Source: DAOMOP01 sp035444405 (GTDB lineage: Bacteria > Pseudomonadota > Gammaproteobacteria > Burkholderiales > Rhodocyclaceae). From it: a stretch of DNA of 16,508 bases. The number at the start of each line of letters is the position of its first letter. The first letter of the stretch is position 1. Shown here in pieces: positions 9,448 to 15,127 of this stretch. The stretch is from NCBI GenBank assembly GCA_035444405.1, contig DAOMOP010000079.1:1-16508 (forward strand), read 5' to 3'. The position numbers and the translations under genes are program-made. A model generated the notes under the pieces. It was given only the letters and a program-made list of their open reading frames with translations. It made no database searches and had not been told where the DNA came from.

Positions 9448-10062
9448 TCAGGGTCCGTCCCCCGGCCCGGCGCGCAGCGCGATTCGCCAGCGCGCCAGGC
9501 CCCAGCCGCTGAGCCCGAGGCCGATCACCACCCAGGCCAGCGGCACGCGGAACACCGCGATCGCGGTCAGCGTGGCGAGTCCGAGCGCGGTGCACAGCGC
9601 CGGCCCGAGCACGTTGCCGCGCAGGGTGACCAGGATCTTCAGCGCCATCGCCAGGATCAGCCCGGCCGCCACCGCGCCCATGCCGCGCAGCGCGCCGGCC
9701 ACCGCAGGATATTGCGCGAGCTGCTGATAGCTCGCCGCCAGCGCCAGCACCACGAGCAGCGGCGCCAGCAACATGCCCGAGATCGCCGCGAGCGCGCCGC
9801 GCAGGCCGAAATAGCGGTCGCCGATCATCAGCGACAGGTTCACCACGTTGGGGCCGGGCAGCAGCTGCGCCACTGCGTAAAGCTCGACGAACTCGAGCCG
9901 GGTGAGCCAGCCGCGACGGTCGACCAGCTCGCGCTGCGCCACTGCCAGCACGCCGCCGAAACCCTGCAGCGCGAGCAGGCTGAAGGCGATGAAGAGCGCG
10001 AGCGACGATGCGGGGTGCGCGCGTGACGCGCCGGTTTCGAGTGTGGGGGGCGTTGCACTCAT
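9448..10062 (-). CDS. ChrA-family (CHR) chromate transporter, short-chain partner subunit
   Basis: This 204-residue membrane protein is the second CHR half of a short-chain pair. After about 20 polar residues come FIAFSLLALQGFGGVLAVAQ, then RRGWLTRLEFVELYAVAQLLPGPNVVN, the same CHR signature as in its neighbour. The pair probably forms a heterodimer equal to one full-length ChrA. Its ATG (10062-10060) overlaps the stop of the upstream 2H phosphoesterase gene by 4 bases, so translation is coupled. GATGAGG lies just upstream as a possible ribosome site. The substrate (chromate or another oxyanion) is inferred from the family. Confidence 0.87.
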   Translation of the reverse strand: MSATPPTLETGASRAHPASSLALFIAFSLLALQGFGGVLAVAQRELVDRRGWLTRLEFVELYAVAQLLPGPNVVNLSLMIGDRYFGLRGALAAISGMLLAPLLVVLALAASYQQLAQYPAVAGALRGMGAVAAGLILAMALKILVTLRGNVLGPALCTALGLATLTAIAVFRVPLAWVVIGLGLSGWGLARWRIALRAGPGDGP

Positions 10063-10874
10063 GGCCTCATCCCGTCCGTGTCGGCGCCGAGTGTGATCGT
10101 AGCAGGCTCGACCGCTGCATTCGCGGGCACGCCCGCTCCCACGGTGAGCTTGCAGGCGCGGACGCCGTCGTGGCGATCAACGTGGCCTGGCGGCTCAGCT
10201 CGCGCCTCCCGCCATTGCAGCCGGCGCTCGGCGAGGTGGTAGTCGGCGAGCGTGAACAGTTCGCCACCGATGTCGGCGGCCACGTAGCCCATCAGGCTCA
10301 GGCGGGTGATGGGACAGCGCAGCGGCGGCGCGCCGTCGAACGCCCGGAAGCGCGGGGCGACCTCGGTGGTGGGCCAGGCGTCCGCATACAGGCCGACGGT
10401 GACGTGCGGCACGTAAGCGCCCTGCGGGTGCGCGCCATCGATGTGCAGGCAGCGTCTGAGCGTGGCGAGCGTGCCGCCTGCATCCTCCACGCTCAGGAAG
10501 GGCGCCGACGAGAAACTCTCCAGCCCGCCGATGCCGAGCTCGAACGCGGGCGGCGCCGTCGCCTGCAGCGCTGCGAGCTGGGTGGCGATCAGCGCGTCGT
10601 CGAACTCGTCTTCCGCCCGCTGTGGTCCGCGCGCCGGAAATCCGCACAGCGCCAGCGTGATGTGGGGCTGGCGCACGTAGGCATCGAGCAGCAGACCGTC
10701 CAGCGCCCGCTGCGCGGCATGCATGCGTGCGCGTATCGCGGGTGTGTCGACGTCCAGCGCCCACAGCAGATAGTGCGGCCGGCCGCGGTGCCATTCGCGA
10801 AAGTCGCGGCGCTCGTTGCGCAGGGTGAGTCCCTCGGCGAGAAAGTGGCGGCGCAGGATTGCGGGATCGGTCAT
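10059..10874 (-). CDS. 2H phosphoesterase, 2'-5' RNA ligase (LigT/ThpR-like) family
   Basis: This 271-residue protein carries the two H-x-T motifs that define the 2H superfamily: HIT at residues 71-73 (QPHITLALCGF) and HVT at 157-159 (VPHVTVGLY), each at the end of a strand. Family members act on 2'-5' or cyclic phosphodiester bonds in RNA or small nucleotides in the cytoplasm. The conserved fold ends near residue 225. The last 45 residues (including VGAGVPANAAVEPATI) do not look like the family and are partly encoded by a REP-like palindrome at 10117-10144, so the original stop may have been lost. It overlaps the chromate transporter start by 4 bases. The precise reaction is unknown. Confidence 0.82.
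   Translation of the reverse strand: MTDPAILRRHFLAEGLTLRNERRDFREWHRGRPHYLLWALDVDTPAIRARMHAAQRALDGLLLDAYVRQPHITLALCGFPARGPQRAEDEFDDALIATQLAALQATAPPAFELGIGGLESFSSAPFLSVEDAGGTLATLRRCLHIDGAHPQGAYVPHVTVGLYADAWPTTEVAPRFRAFDGAPPLRCPITRLSLMGYVAADIGGELFTLADYHLAERRLQWREARAEPPGHVDRHDGVRACKLTVGAGVPANAAVEPATITLGADTDGMRP
10117..10144. repeat. REP-like palindromic element inside a coding tail
   Basis: The core GCGGGC-AC-GCCCGC (10123-10136) is a perfect 6-bp stem with a 2-base loop, flanked by TTC on the left and TCCCAC on the right. This closely resembles the REP elements of Pseudomonas and related genomes as I remember them. Unusually it lies inside the open frame of the 2H phosphoesterase gene, near its 3' end, where it encodes GAGVPAN. 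Only one copy is evident in this window. Confidence 0.65.
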
Positions 10875-10914
10875 CGGTCGGGGGCGGGCGATGTGGAAGT
10901 GTGCGCCGGGCGGC

Positions 10915-10920
10915 TAGAAT
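10915..10920 (+). promoter_or_regulatory. Possible -10 element, TAGAAT
   Basis: TAGAAT fits the sigma-70 -10 consensus at five of six positions and lies in the 52-base gap between the divergent 2H and hydrolase genes. It is only 6 bases before the ATG at 10927. The message would therefore be nearly leaderless, or the true start lies further in. No good -35 is seen. Confidence 0.25.
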
Positions 10921-10926
10921 CGGCGC

Positions 10927-11721
10927 ATGAACACGAACCCGATTGTCCCGGAAAAAGACCCGTGCCGCATGGGCCCGGCGCACGCTGCGACCTGCGTGCA
11001 AAAGCCATCCACGGTGGAGAAGATCGCCGTGCGCGGCCTGGCGTATGCCGTTCGGCGCTGGGGGCCGCAGGACGCGCCGCAGCTCTTCCTGCTCCACGGC
11101 TGGATGGATTCCTCGCCCACCTTCCAGTTCGTGGTCGATGCGCTGCAGCGCGACTGGCAGATCATCGCACCCGACTGGCGCGGATTCGGGGGCAGCACCT
11201 GGTTCGGCCATCCGTACTGGTTCCCCGACTACCACGCCGATCTCGAGGTGCTGCTCGACCACTACGCGCCGCACGGCCCGGTGCGCCTGGTCGGTCACAG
11301 CATGGGCGCGGCGGTGGCCGGGGTCTATGCGGGCCTGCTGCTCGTGTTCACGGCGCTGGGTGCGTGGACGCTGACCGAGCGTGTGCTGCTGCGGGAGGAA
11401 GTGCACCGGGATCGCGGCGGCCTGATGCAGGAGACTACCGAGGGTCGGATCGAGAACAGCTACACCCTCAAGCTGATCAACATGGAAGAGGCGACTCGTC
11501 AGTTCCGCATCGGCGTGAGCGGCCTGCCGGGGCTGCAGATCGAGGGCGCCAACGAGTTCGTGGTCGAGCCGGGGCGCGTCCACACCGTCACGCTCACCCT
11601 GTCATCCCCGCTCGAAGGCATGCCCTCCGGCGTGCAGCCGATCGCGTTCGAGACGGTCGCGCTGCACGCCCCCTGTCTTGCCGTGCGCGAGAAGAGCACC
11701 TTCATCCTGCCTACCCACTGA
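10927..11721 (+). CDS. Chimeric ORF: alpha/beta hydrolase N-half fused to CcoG/FixG C-terminus
   Basis: This is one open frame of 264 codons made of two unrelated parts. Residues about 30-136 are the first half of an alpha/beta hydrolase: LFLLHGWMDSSPT (oxyanion region), DWRGFGGSTW, and the nucleophile elbow GHSMGA with Ser125. It then breaks off where the family would continue, so the catalytic Asp and His are missing. Residues 137-264 are the last membrane helix and periplasmic Ig-like tail of CcoG (FixG/RdxA), with HRDRGGLMQETTEGRIEN, FRIGVSGL and AVREKSTFILP. The join is near 11323-11336 (VYAG). The hydrolase should be inactive, and the CcoG part lacks its iron-sulfur domains. Leader residues 1-29 look non-conserved, so the true start is uncertain. 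An assembly join is also possible. Confidence 0.8.
   Translation: MNTNPIVPEKDPCRMGPAHAATCVQKPSTVEKIAVRGLAYAVRRWGPQDAPQLFLLHGWMDSSPTFQFVVDALQRDWQIIAPDWRGFGGSTWFGHPYWFPDYHADLEVLLDHYAPHGPVRLVGHSMGAAVAGVYAGLLLVFTALGAWTLTERVLLREEVHRDRGGLMQETTEGRIENSYTLKLINMEEATRQFRIGVSGLPGLQIEGANEFVVEPGRVHTVTLTLSSPLEGMPSGVQPIAFETVALHAPCLAVREKSTFILPTH
11323..11721 (+). pseudogene. ccoG: 3' fragment of ccoG (FixG/RdxA), cbb3 oxidase maturation protein
   Basis: About 130 codons survive from the end of ccoG: the final membrane helix (LLLVFTALGAWTLTERV), then the RDRG motif and the immunoglobulin-like FixG C-terminal domain. Complete CcoG is about 450-480 residues, with a polyferredoxin core that helps copper handling for cytochrome cbb3 oxidase. 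That core is absent here. The fragment is still read, because it is in frame with the hydrolase start. Confidence 0.8.
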
Positions 11722-11734
11722 GCAGTTAACCAAC

Positions 11735-11905
11735 ATGTAGCGCCACAAGGAGAACGATCACCGCCTGGTCGATGACCGGGTCCGCCAGTTCCGCCACGAG
11801 ATGCAGCGTCACCCCCACAGACGGTTCGGCCAGGAGGGCTTCCGACCCCTTCGACAGCAGAGCCCCGATGTACTAAAGCGCATGACATCTCCGCTCCGCT
11901 GCCCG
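11735..11905 (+). pseudogene. Decayed N-terminus of a nitrite/sulfite reductase gene
   Basis: From the ATG at 11735, codon 2 is TAG; nitrite/sulfite reductases of this group start with Met-Tyr, so a TAC-to-TAG change is likely. Reading on in the same frame gives NDHRLVDDRVRQFR, 15 unmatched residues, FRPLRQQ, and later SPLR. In intact proteins I recall, 'DHRLVDERVRQFR' and 'FRPLR' have the same spacing, and an 'MLR' falls where SPLR is, so the alignment has no gaps over about 57 codons. Similarity ends near 11905, and the catalytic siroheme and iron-sulfur parts are absent. This is a dead 5' remnant, 13 bases after the ccoG fragment. Identification is from memory. Confidence 0.6.
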
Positions 11906-11943
11906 TCGAGGGGGCCGACCGGCGCACTGGGAAGCGGGCGGGC

Positions 11944-12096
11944 GTTTGCCAGCGGTGCAAAGTCGCTGGCGAACGGCGGGTTCGCTCAGGAATGAGCCAC
12001 CCGACTGTCGCATCAGCGACCGTCGGGTCTGGGTCGATACTTCCAGTTGGCAGGATGGAGAAGCCGCCGTTCGCCCTTGCCTGACGCTCGAACGGC
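11944..12096. repeat. Cluster of nested inverted repeats in non-coding DNA
   Basis: Four strong stems lie in about 150 bases. Stem A pairs 11944-11954 with 11964-11974 (11 bp, one mismatch). Stem B pairs 12000-12011 with 12016-12027 (12 bp, one mismatch, loop ATCA). Stem C pairs GGCGAACGGCGG (11968-11979) with CCGCCGTTCGCC (12064-12075), a perfect 12 bp enclosing B. Stem D pairs GCCGTTCG (12066-12073) with CGAACGGC (12089-12096). C competes with A and D for the same bases. No reading frame here is convincing. It may be a mobile intergenic repeat or a structured RNA. Confidence 0.55.
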
Positions 12097-12411
12097 AGGT
12101 GACCAACACATTGCTGCCTGACTGTGCCATCAAGCCACCGGCAGCTGAGGCCGACCTTCAGTCGCCGAAGGAGCATCACTGAATCCGTTGCCGATGCGCT
12201 CGAACTGAGCTTGAAAAGATAATGTGGGCCTGCTCCAGCCGGGGATAGTAGTCGGGCCGGTGTCTATCAGATACTGCGAGGTAGCCCCCACGCGTTGTTG
12301 GCGAGGATCTTCTCCGCGCAGGCCTTCAACTATTCAGCCAGTTCGGACCTTTGCGCCCGCTAAGTGGATTCCGGGCGCCGGTAGTCGGGGCATGTTTAAC
12401 CATCGCTTGAA
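12097..12411. other. Non-coding stretch without recognisable features
   Basis: Short open frames cross this stretch on both strands, but none has recognisable protein features, a ribosome site or sensible codon use. I see no tRNA and no clear promoter. It lies between the repeat cluster and the end of the small membrane protein gene, and is probably debris of earlier insertions. Confidence 0.5.
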
Positions 12412-12687
12412 TCACCATCGGAGTACGCGCCGCTTTTCCTTTTCATAGTCTTTGCTGACCAGACCGATGGTCTGAAAAATCACCAGCAAGGGCAGTATCC
12501 AGTGATACGCTCCCAATGCCCCGATTACCGCGTCCGTTATAGGGTTTGCCGAACCCGCATGCTTCGCGATCAGTAGCCAACACATAAGCCAGACGCAGCC
12601 GGCGAGCGCAGTGCCGAGACCGAGCGTGAACTGCAGCCGGGCCGAGCACTGCAATACCAACAGCCATTCCCATGCGGCTTCCTTCAT
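12412..12687 (-). CDS. Small two-helix membrane protein, unknown function
   Basis: This 91-residue protein has two likely membrane helices, about residues 20-40 (FTLGLGTALAGCVWLMCWLL) and 53-77 (AVIGALGAYHWILPLLVIF). A charged tail (KDYEKEKRRVLRW) follows and probably lies in the cytoplasm. I do not recognise the family. Its ATG overlaps the stop of the CoiA-like gene by 4 bases (12684-12687), which argues for a real, translationally coupled gene. A membrane partner or anchor for the CoiA-like protein is possible but unproven. Confidence 0.6.
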   Translation of the reverse strand: MKEAAWEWLLVLQCSARLQFTLGLGTALAGCVWLMCWLLIAKHAGSANPITDAVIGALGAYHWILPLLVIFQTIGLVSKDYEKEKRRVLRW

Positions 12688-13742
12688 GATTCAAGCTCCT
12701 CTGGTGTGACGTTGTCGGGAAATGCCTTACAGAGCCGACGCGCGAGCCCGCTGGCCCAACTTCGGACTGCAGCCCCGGCGACAATGACGATGCCGTGACT
12801 TGTGGTGTGTATGGGCGCGGTCACGCGCAGACCGTGGTCACCCGCGTCGGCTGTAATCTGATGCAGAATCTGCTCCTGCAGCGGCAGACTCGCTGTGCAG
12901 GCCCAGACTCCTGCGGTGGTGGCGACATTGACGACGACCTGACAGCCGAGAACCTCGAACTGATCAGGCCCTGTCTGAGCCCTCAAGGGGGACGAGTCAC
13001 CTCGGCGACGATCGACCTCCGTAAAGAGATCGGTCGTGCCGTCGGACAACATTGGCTGAAGCTCTTCTTGTCTTGCTTTCTGCTCATCCTGCAATTGATG
13101 TAATGCAGCCTCGACCTCGGCTTCCAGCTGAAGCCGCAGCTCCGCCTCCTTGGGATGAAAGATCCACTCGGGGGTCGATTCGCGCAGGCGTTGCTCCAAC
13201 TCCGCTGCTTCGGCACTCGAGTCATCCGCCAGGTCGATCGAAAACTGGATCATCGGCAGCGCATGTTCGGCGACGCGTTGCTGTTTCGCGCGACTGACCT
13301 TGTGAGTGACGCACACCTCGATGGCGAGCAACTCCCCCTTCGGGCCGTGTAGCAAGACGTCAGGAACAAATCCGTCGCACCGCGCCTCAATGACGCCTTT
13401 TTCAGCGACGAAACGCGTTCCGGGAATCGTTACGTCGCGGGCGATGGTTTGTCCGGTTACACTGCGCTGGGATACTCGGACCTCAAGTGGCGGAAGGGTT
13501 ACATCATCCCATTGGGCTATGATCTGCTTTGCCATCCGATGCAATGCGGTTTCGGCACCGGTCTCGCAGGCCACGAACCCCGGCGCGTGGGAGAAGTGCC
13601 AGCGGCGAATCGCGCCCTGACGGGCGATGAGCGGCGCGCGACACGCCGCACACACGCATCCGCATTCGAGCCCGTTCGCCACCTCGTTGATACCGACCAT
13701 CATTCCCGTTGCCAACATGCCGAAATCCAACCTGTCCGCCAT
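12684..13742 (-). CDS. CoiA-like protein: zinc-finger plus putative PD-(D/E)XK nuclease
   Basis: This 352-residue protein resembles the competence protein CoiA-like family. Near the N-terminus is a metal-binding cluster: CGCVCAAC (Cys27, 29, 31, 34), then RRWHFSH (His49, His52), Cys59, and ETALHRMAK with Glu64 and His68. Next is a nuclease-like strand pair, Asp128 in VPDVLL and Glu142 in AIEVCVTHK (Lys148), as in restriction-endonuclease folds. A charged coiled coil follows (about residues 190-225), then a C-terminal part I do not recognise. The start at 13742 is a choice: the frame is open to 13973 but the extra residues look non-conserved, and 13718 is also possible. It overlaps a divergent gene start. 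CoiA proteins help process incoming DNA; here a defence role is equally conceivable. Confidence 0.65.
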   Translation of the reverse strand: MADRLDFGMLATGMMVGINEVANGLECGCVCAACRAPLIARQGAIRRWHFSHAPGFVACETGAETALHRMAKQIIAQWDDVTLPPLEVRVSQRSVTGQTIARDVTIPGTRFVAEKGVIEARCDGFVPDVLLHGPKGELLAIEVCVTHKVSRAKQQRVAEHALPMIQFSIDLADDSSAEAAELEQRLRESTPEWIFHPKEAELRLQLEAEVEAALHQLQDEQKARQEELQPMLSDGTTDLFTEVDRRRGDSSPLRAQTGPDQFEVLGCQVVVNVATTAGVWACTASLPLQEQILHQITADAGDHGLRVTAPIHTTSHGIVIVAGAAVRSWASGLARRLCKAFPDNVTPEELES

Positions 13743-14802
13743 CGCCAATTCATCTGCTCCCGTTGCTGAATGCGACACCAGCATCGATCCGGACGCCGCG
13801 CAAAACCACGGAAAACCGGGGGGAACGGTGTTTGCAGGAGAGAATGAGCTGCTGGCGATAAGGAAGTGGTTGGAGCATGACCACTCAATGTCCACGTCAT
13901 GGCTGGTCGTTCGCGCCTTGGTCGACGAGTCGCTCAAGAAGGTTTCTCGCTCGGGAGATCTGAGGCGCTTCACTGACGCTGAGCTTCGCGACGCGGCAGG
14001 AGTGGATGAGTTCGAGTGGAGAAACGTCAGAACGTGGTGGATGAAGCGAAGGGACGACGCCCAGACTTTCCTGCGGAGTGAAAATCAGGATGGGGTGTTG
14101 CTCGACATGGAGCGTTTTCCTGGCGGTGGGCGCGGTATCACGGCGTCGACGGGGATCGTCGTCCGGAAGCCCGAGGGAGCCTTGGCTGATCAGCGCGAAG
14201 ACGAAGAGGAGGATGCGGGGGCAAGCGGCCCGGTTCGCTATGCACCCAGGAATGCGGACTCGATACGGCTCAGCGGTCCGTGGCGACGCTGGCTCTTCTC
14301 AGCAGGCGAGATCGAGGTGGGTTCAACACGCCACGCGCTCCTTCGCTGGCGAGTGATGACACCAGCGATCTTCATCCTCTTGCTCAGCGTCGTCTTCTTT
14401 GTCGATCTGGTTCTACGCAACCGCCCGATCGAAACGCAAAACCTCGCCTATCTACTCGGCATCGTGGTGATCGGAAAATTCTGGTGGCAGGAATGGCGCC
14501 CCATCTACCACGCGCGCCTCGACAGGATCACCGCGCTACCGGAAGAATGGCTGACGGACGACGAGCTTCCGACGCAACTCGAACGCAAACGCACAAGGTC
14601 GGGGGAAGTTCTTCGCCTGGTTCGTTATCAGGCGGCCTGTCCGATCTGCGGAGCCGATGTCCATCTGGGAGAGGGCGTACCGAGCGATCCAAGGCGCGTA
14701 CTGGGCCGGTGCATCGATGCGCCACGGGAGCATGTTTTCACGTTCGACCCTGTCAGCCACGATGGACGTCACGTTAGAAATGAGCGCCCTGGCGTTTCTT
14801 GA
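13717..14802 (+). CDS. Unrecognised membrane protein with winged-helix-like N-part and zinc-ribbon-like tail
   Basis: I do not recognise this 361-residue protein. Residues about 43-150 look like a helical, possibly winged-helix domain (RRFTDAELRDAAGVDEFEWR, then a glycine-rich hairpin). An acidic linker (157-168) follows. Membrane helices are likely at 212-234 (AIFILLLSVVFFVDLVL) and 243-258. The C-terminal domain has CPIC (308-311), Cys332 and His339, a possible zinc site. The layout suggests a membrane protein with cytoplasmic domains at both ends, perhaps a membrane-bound regulator. The start is uncertain: the ATG at 13717 has no ribosome site, and GTG at 13828 or ATG at 13888 are alternatives. 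It is divergent from the CoiA-like gene, with overlapping 5' ends, and may belong to the same module. Confidence 0.6.
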   Translation: MPKSNLSAIANSSAPVAECDTSIDPDAAQNHGKPGGTVFAGENELLAIRKWLEHDHSMSTSWLVVRALVDESLKKVSRSGDLRRFTDAELRDAAGVDEFEWRNVRTWWMKRRDDAQTFLRSENQDGVLLDMERFPGGGRGITASTGIVVRKPEGALADQREDEEEDAGASGPVRYAPRNADSIRLSGPWRRWLFSAGEIEVGSTRHALLRWRVMTPAIFILLLSVVFFVDLVLRNRPIETQNLAYLLGIVVIGKFWWQEWRPIYHARLDRITALPEEWLTDDELPTQLERKRTRSGEVLRLVRYQAACPICGADVHLGEGVPSDPRRVLGRCIDAPREHVFTFDPVSHDGRHVRNERPGVS

Positions 14803-15086
14803 GCAGGCTGAAGTCAAGGAGCTGGTTCGGCCGTCCCAGCAGTCTTGGTTGGACAGCAGCCGTCCGACACTCATTACCTGTAGCAGGGTCCGGCCATGAG
14901 CTGTCACTGGCCAGCCAATTTGGATAGCGGCCATCCGGGCGAGGCAGTATGCTATCTGCCTGTGTGTCAGATGGGTCGCATCAGACCACTAAGCTGTCGG
15001 CTGCTTCTGTTCCTGTCTTGTTATCTTGCCTTCCGCGTGGTTCCTGCATCTAAACAGTAACTTGCAGGACATGCTATTCGGCGTTC
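14803..15086. other. Non-coding region left of attI; no integrase found
   Basis: In a normal integron this is where the integrase gene would start, on the minus strand. Neither strand here encodes tyrosine-recombinase motifs. Visible structure is limited to a 6-bp inverted repeat, AGGCAG (14942-14947) with CTGCCT (14956-14961). The stretch separates the end of the membrane protein gene from the attI-like site. Confidence 0.5.
15026..15054 (+). promoter_or_regulatory. Weak sigma-70 promoter candidate driving the cassette
   Basis: TTGCCT (15026-15031) and TCTAAA (15049-15054) are 17 bases apart, each matching consensus at four of six positions. It points at the cassette and lies before attI, where integron cassette promoters are found. 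The match is weak. Confidence 0.25.
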
Positions 15087-15127
15087 CGATGTGTTGCGGC
15101 AGAACTGTCGCCAGAAAACAAAGTTAT
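15087..15127 (+). other. attI: attI1-like integron recombination site
   Basis: These 41 bases align without gaps to the 3' part of class 1 attI1 as I remember it, at about 31 of 41 positions. The best part is 15106-15126, where CTGTCGCCAGAAAACAAAGTTA corresponds to the attI1 end 'CAGTCGCCCTAAAACAAAGTTA'. The crossover point G^TT is at 15123/15124. A cassette begins exactly there, and a matching attC ends it. Class 1 integrons are known from the chromosomes of Thauera, Azoarcus and other betaproteobacteria, which fits the host. Confidence 0.78.

Noticed and set aside
11801..11995. A 64-codon frame starting at 11801 as a small gene
   Set aside because: It is the inner part of the decayed nitrite/sulfite reductase frame, starting at an internal Met, with no ribosome site.
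10195..12179. Long minus-strand frames 10195-11583 and 11499-12179
   Set aside because: They run antisense to the chimeric hydrolase gene or out of frame with the 2H gene, and their translations are low-complexity with no motifs. The second crosses the inverted-repeat cluster.
14536..14934. Minus-strand frame 14536-14934 as a remnant of the missing integron integrase
   Set aside because: No tyrosine-recombinase motif (R, H-x-x-R, Y) can be seen, and it is mostly antisense to the membrane protein gene.
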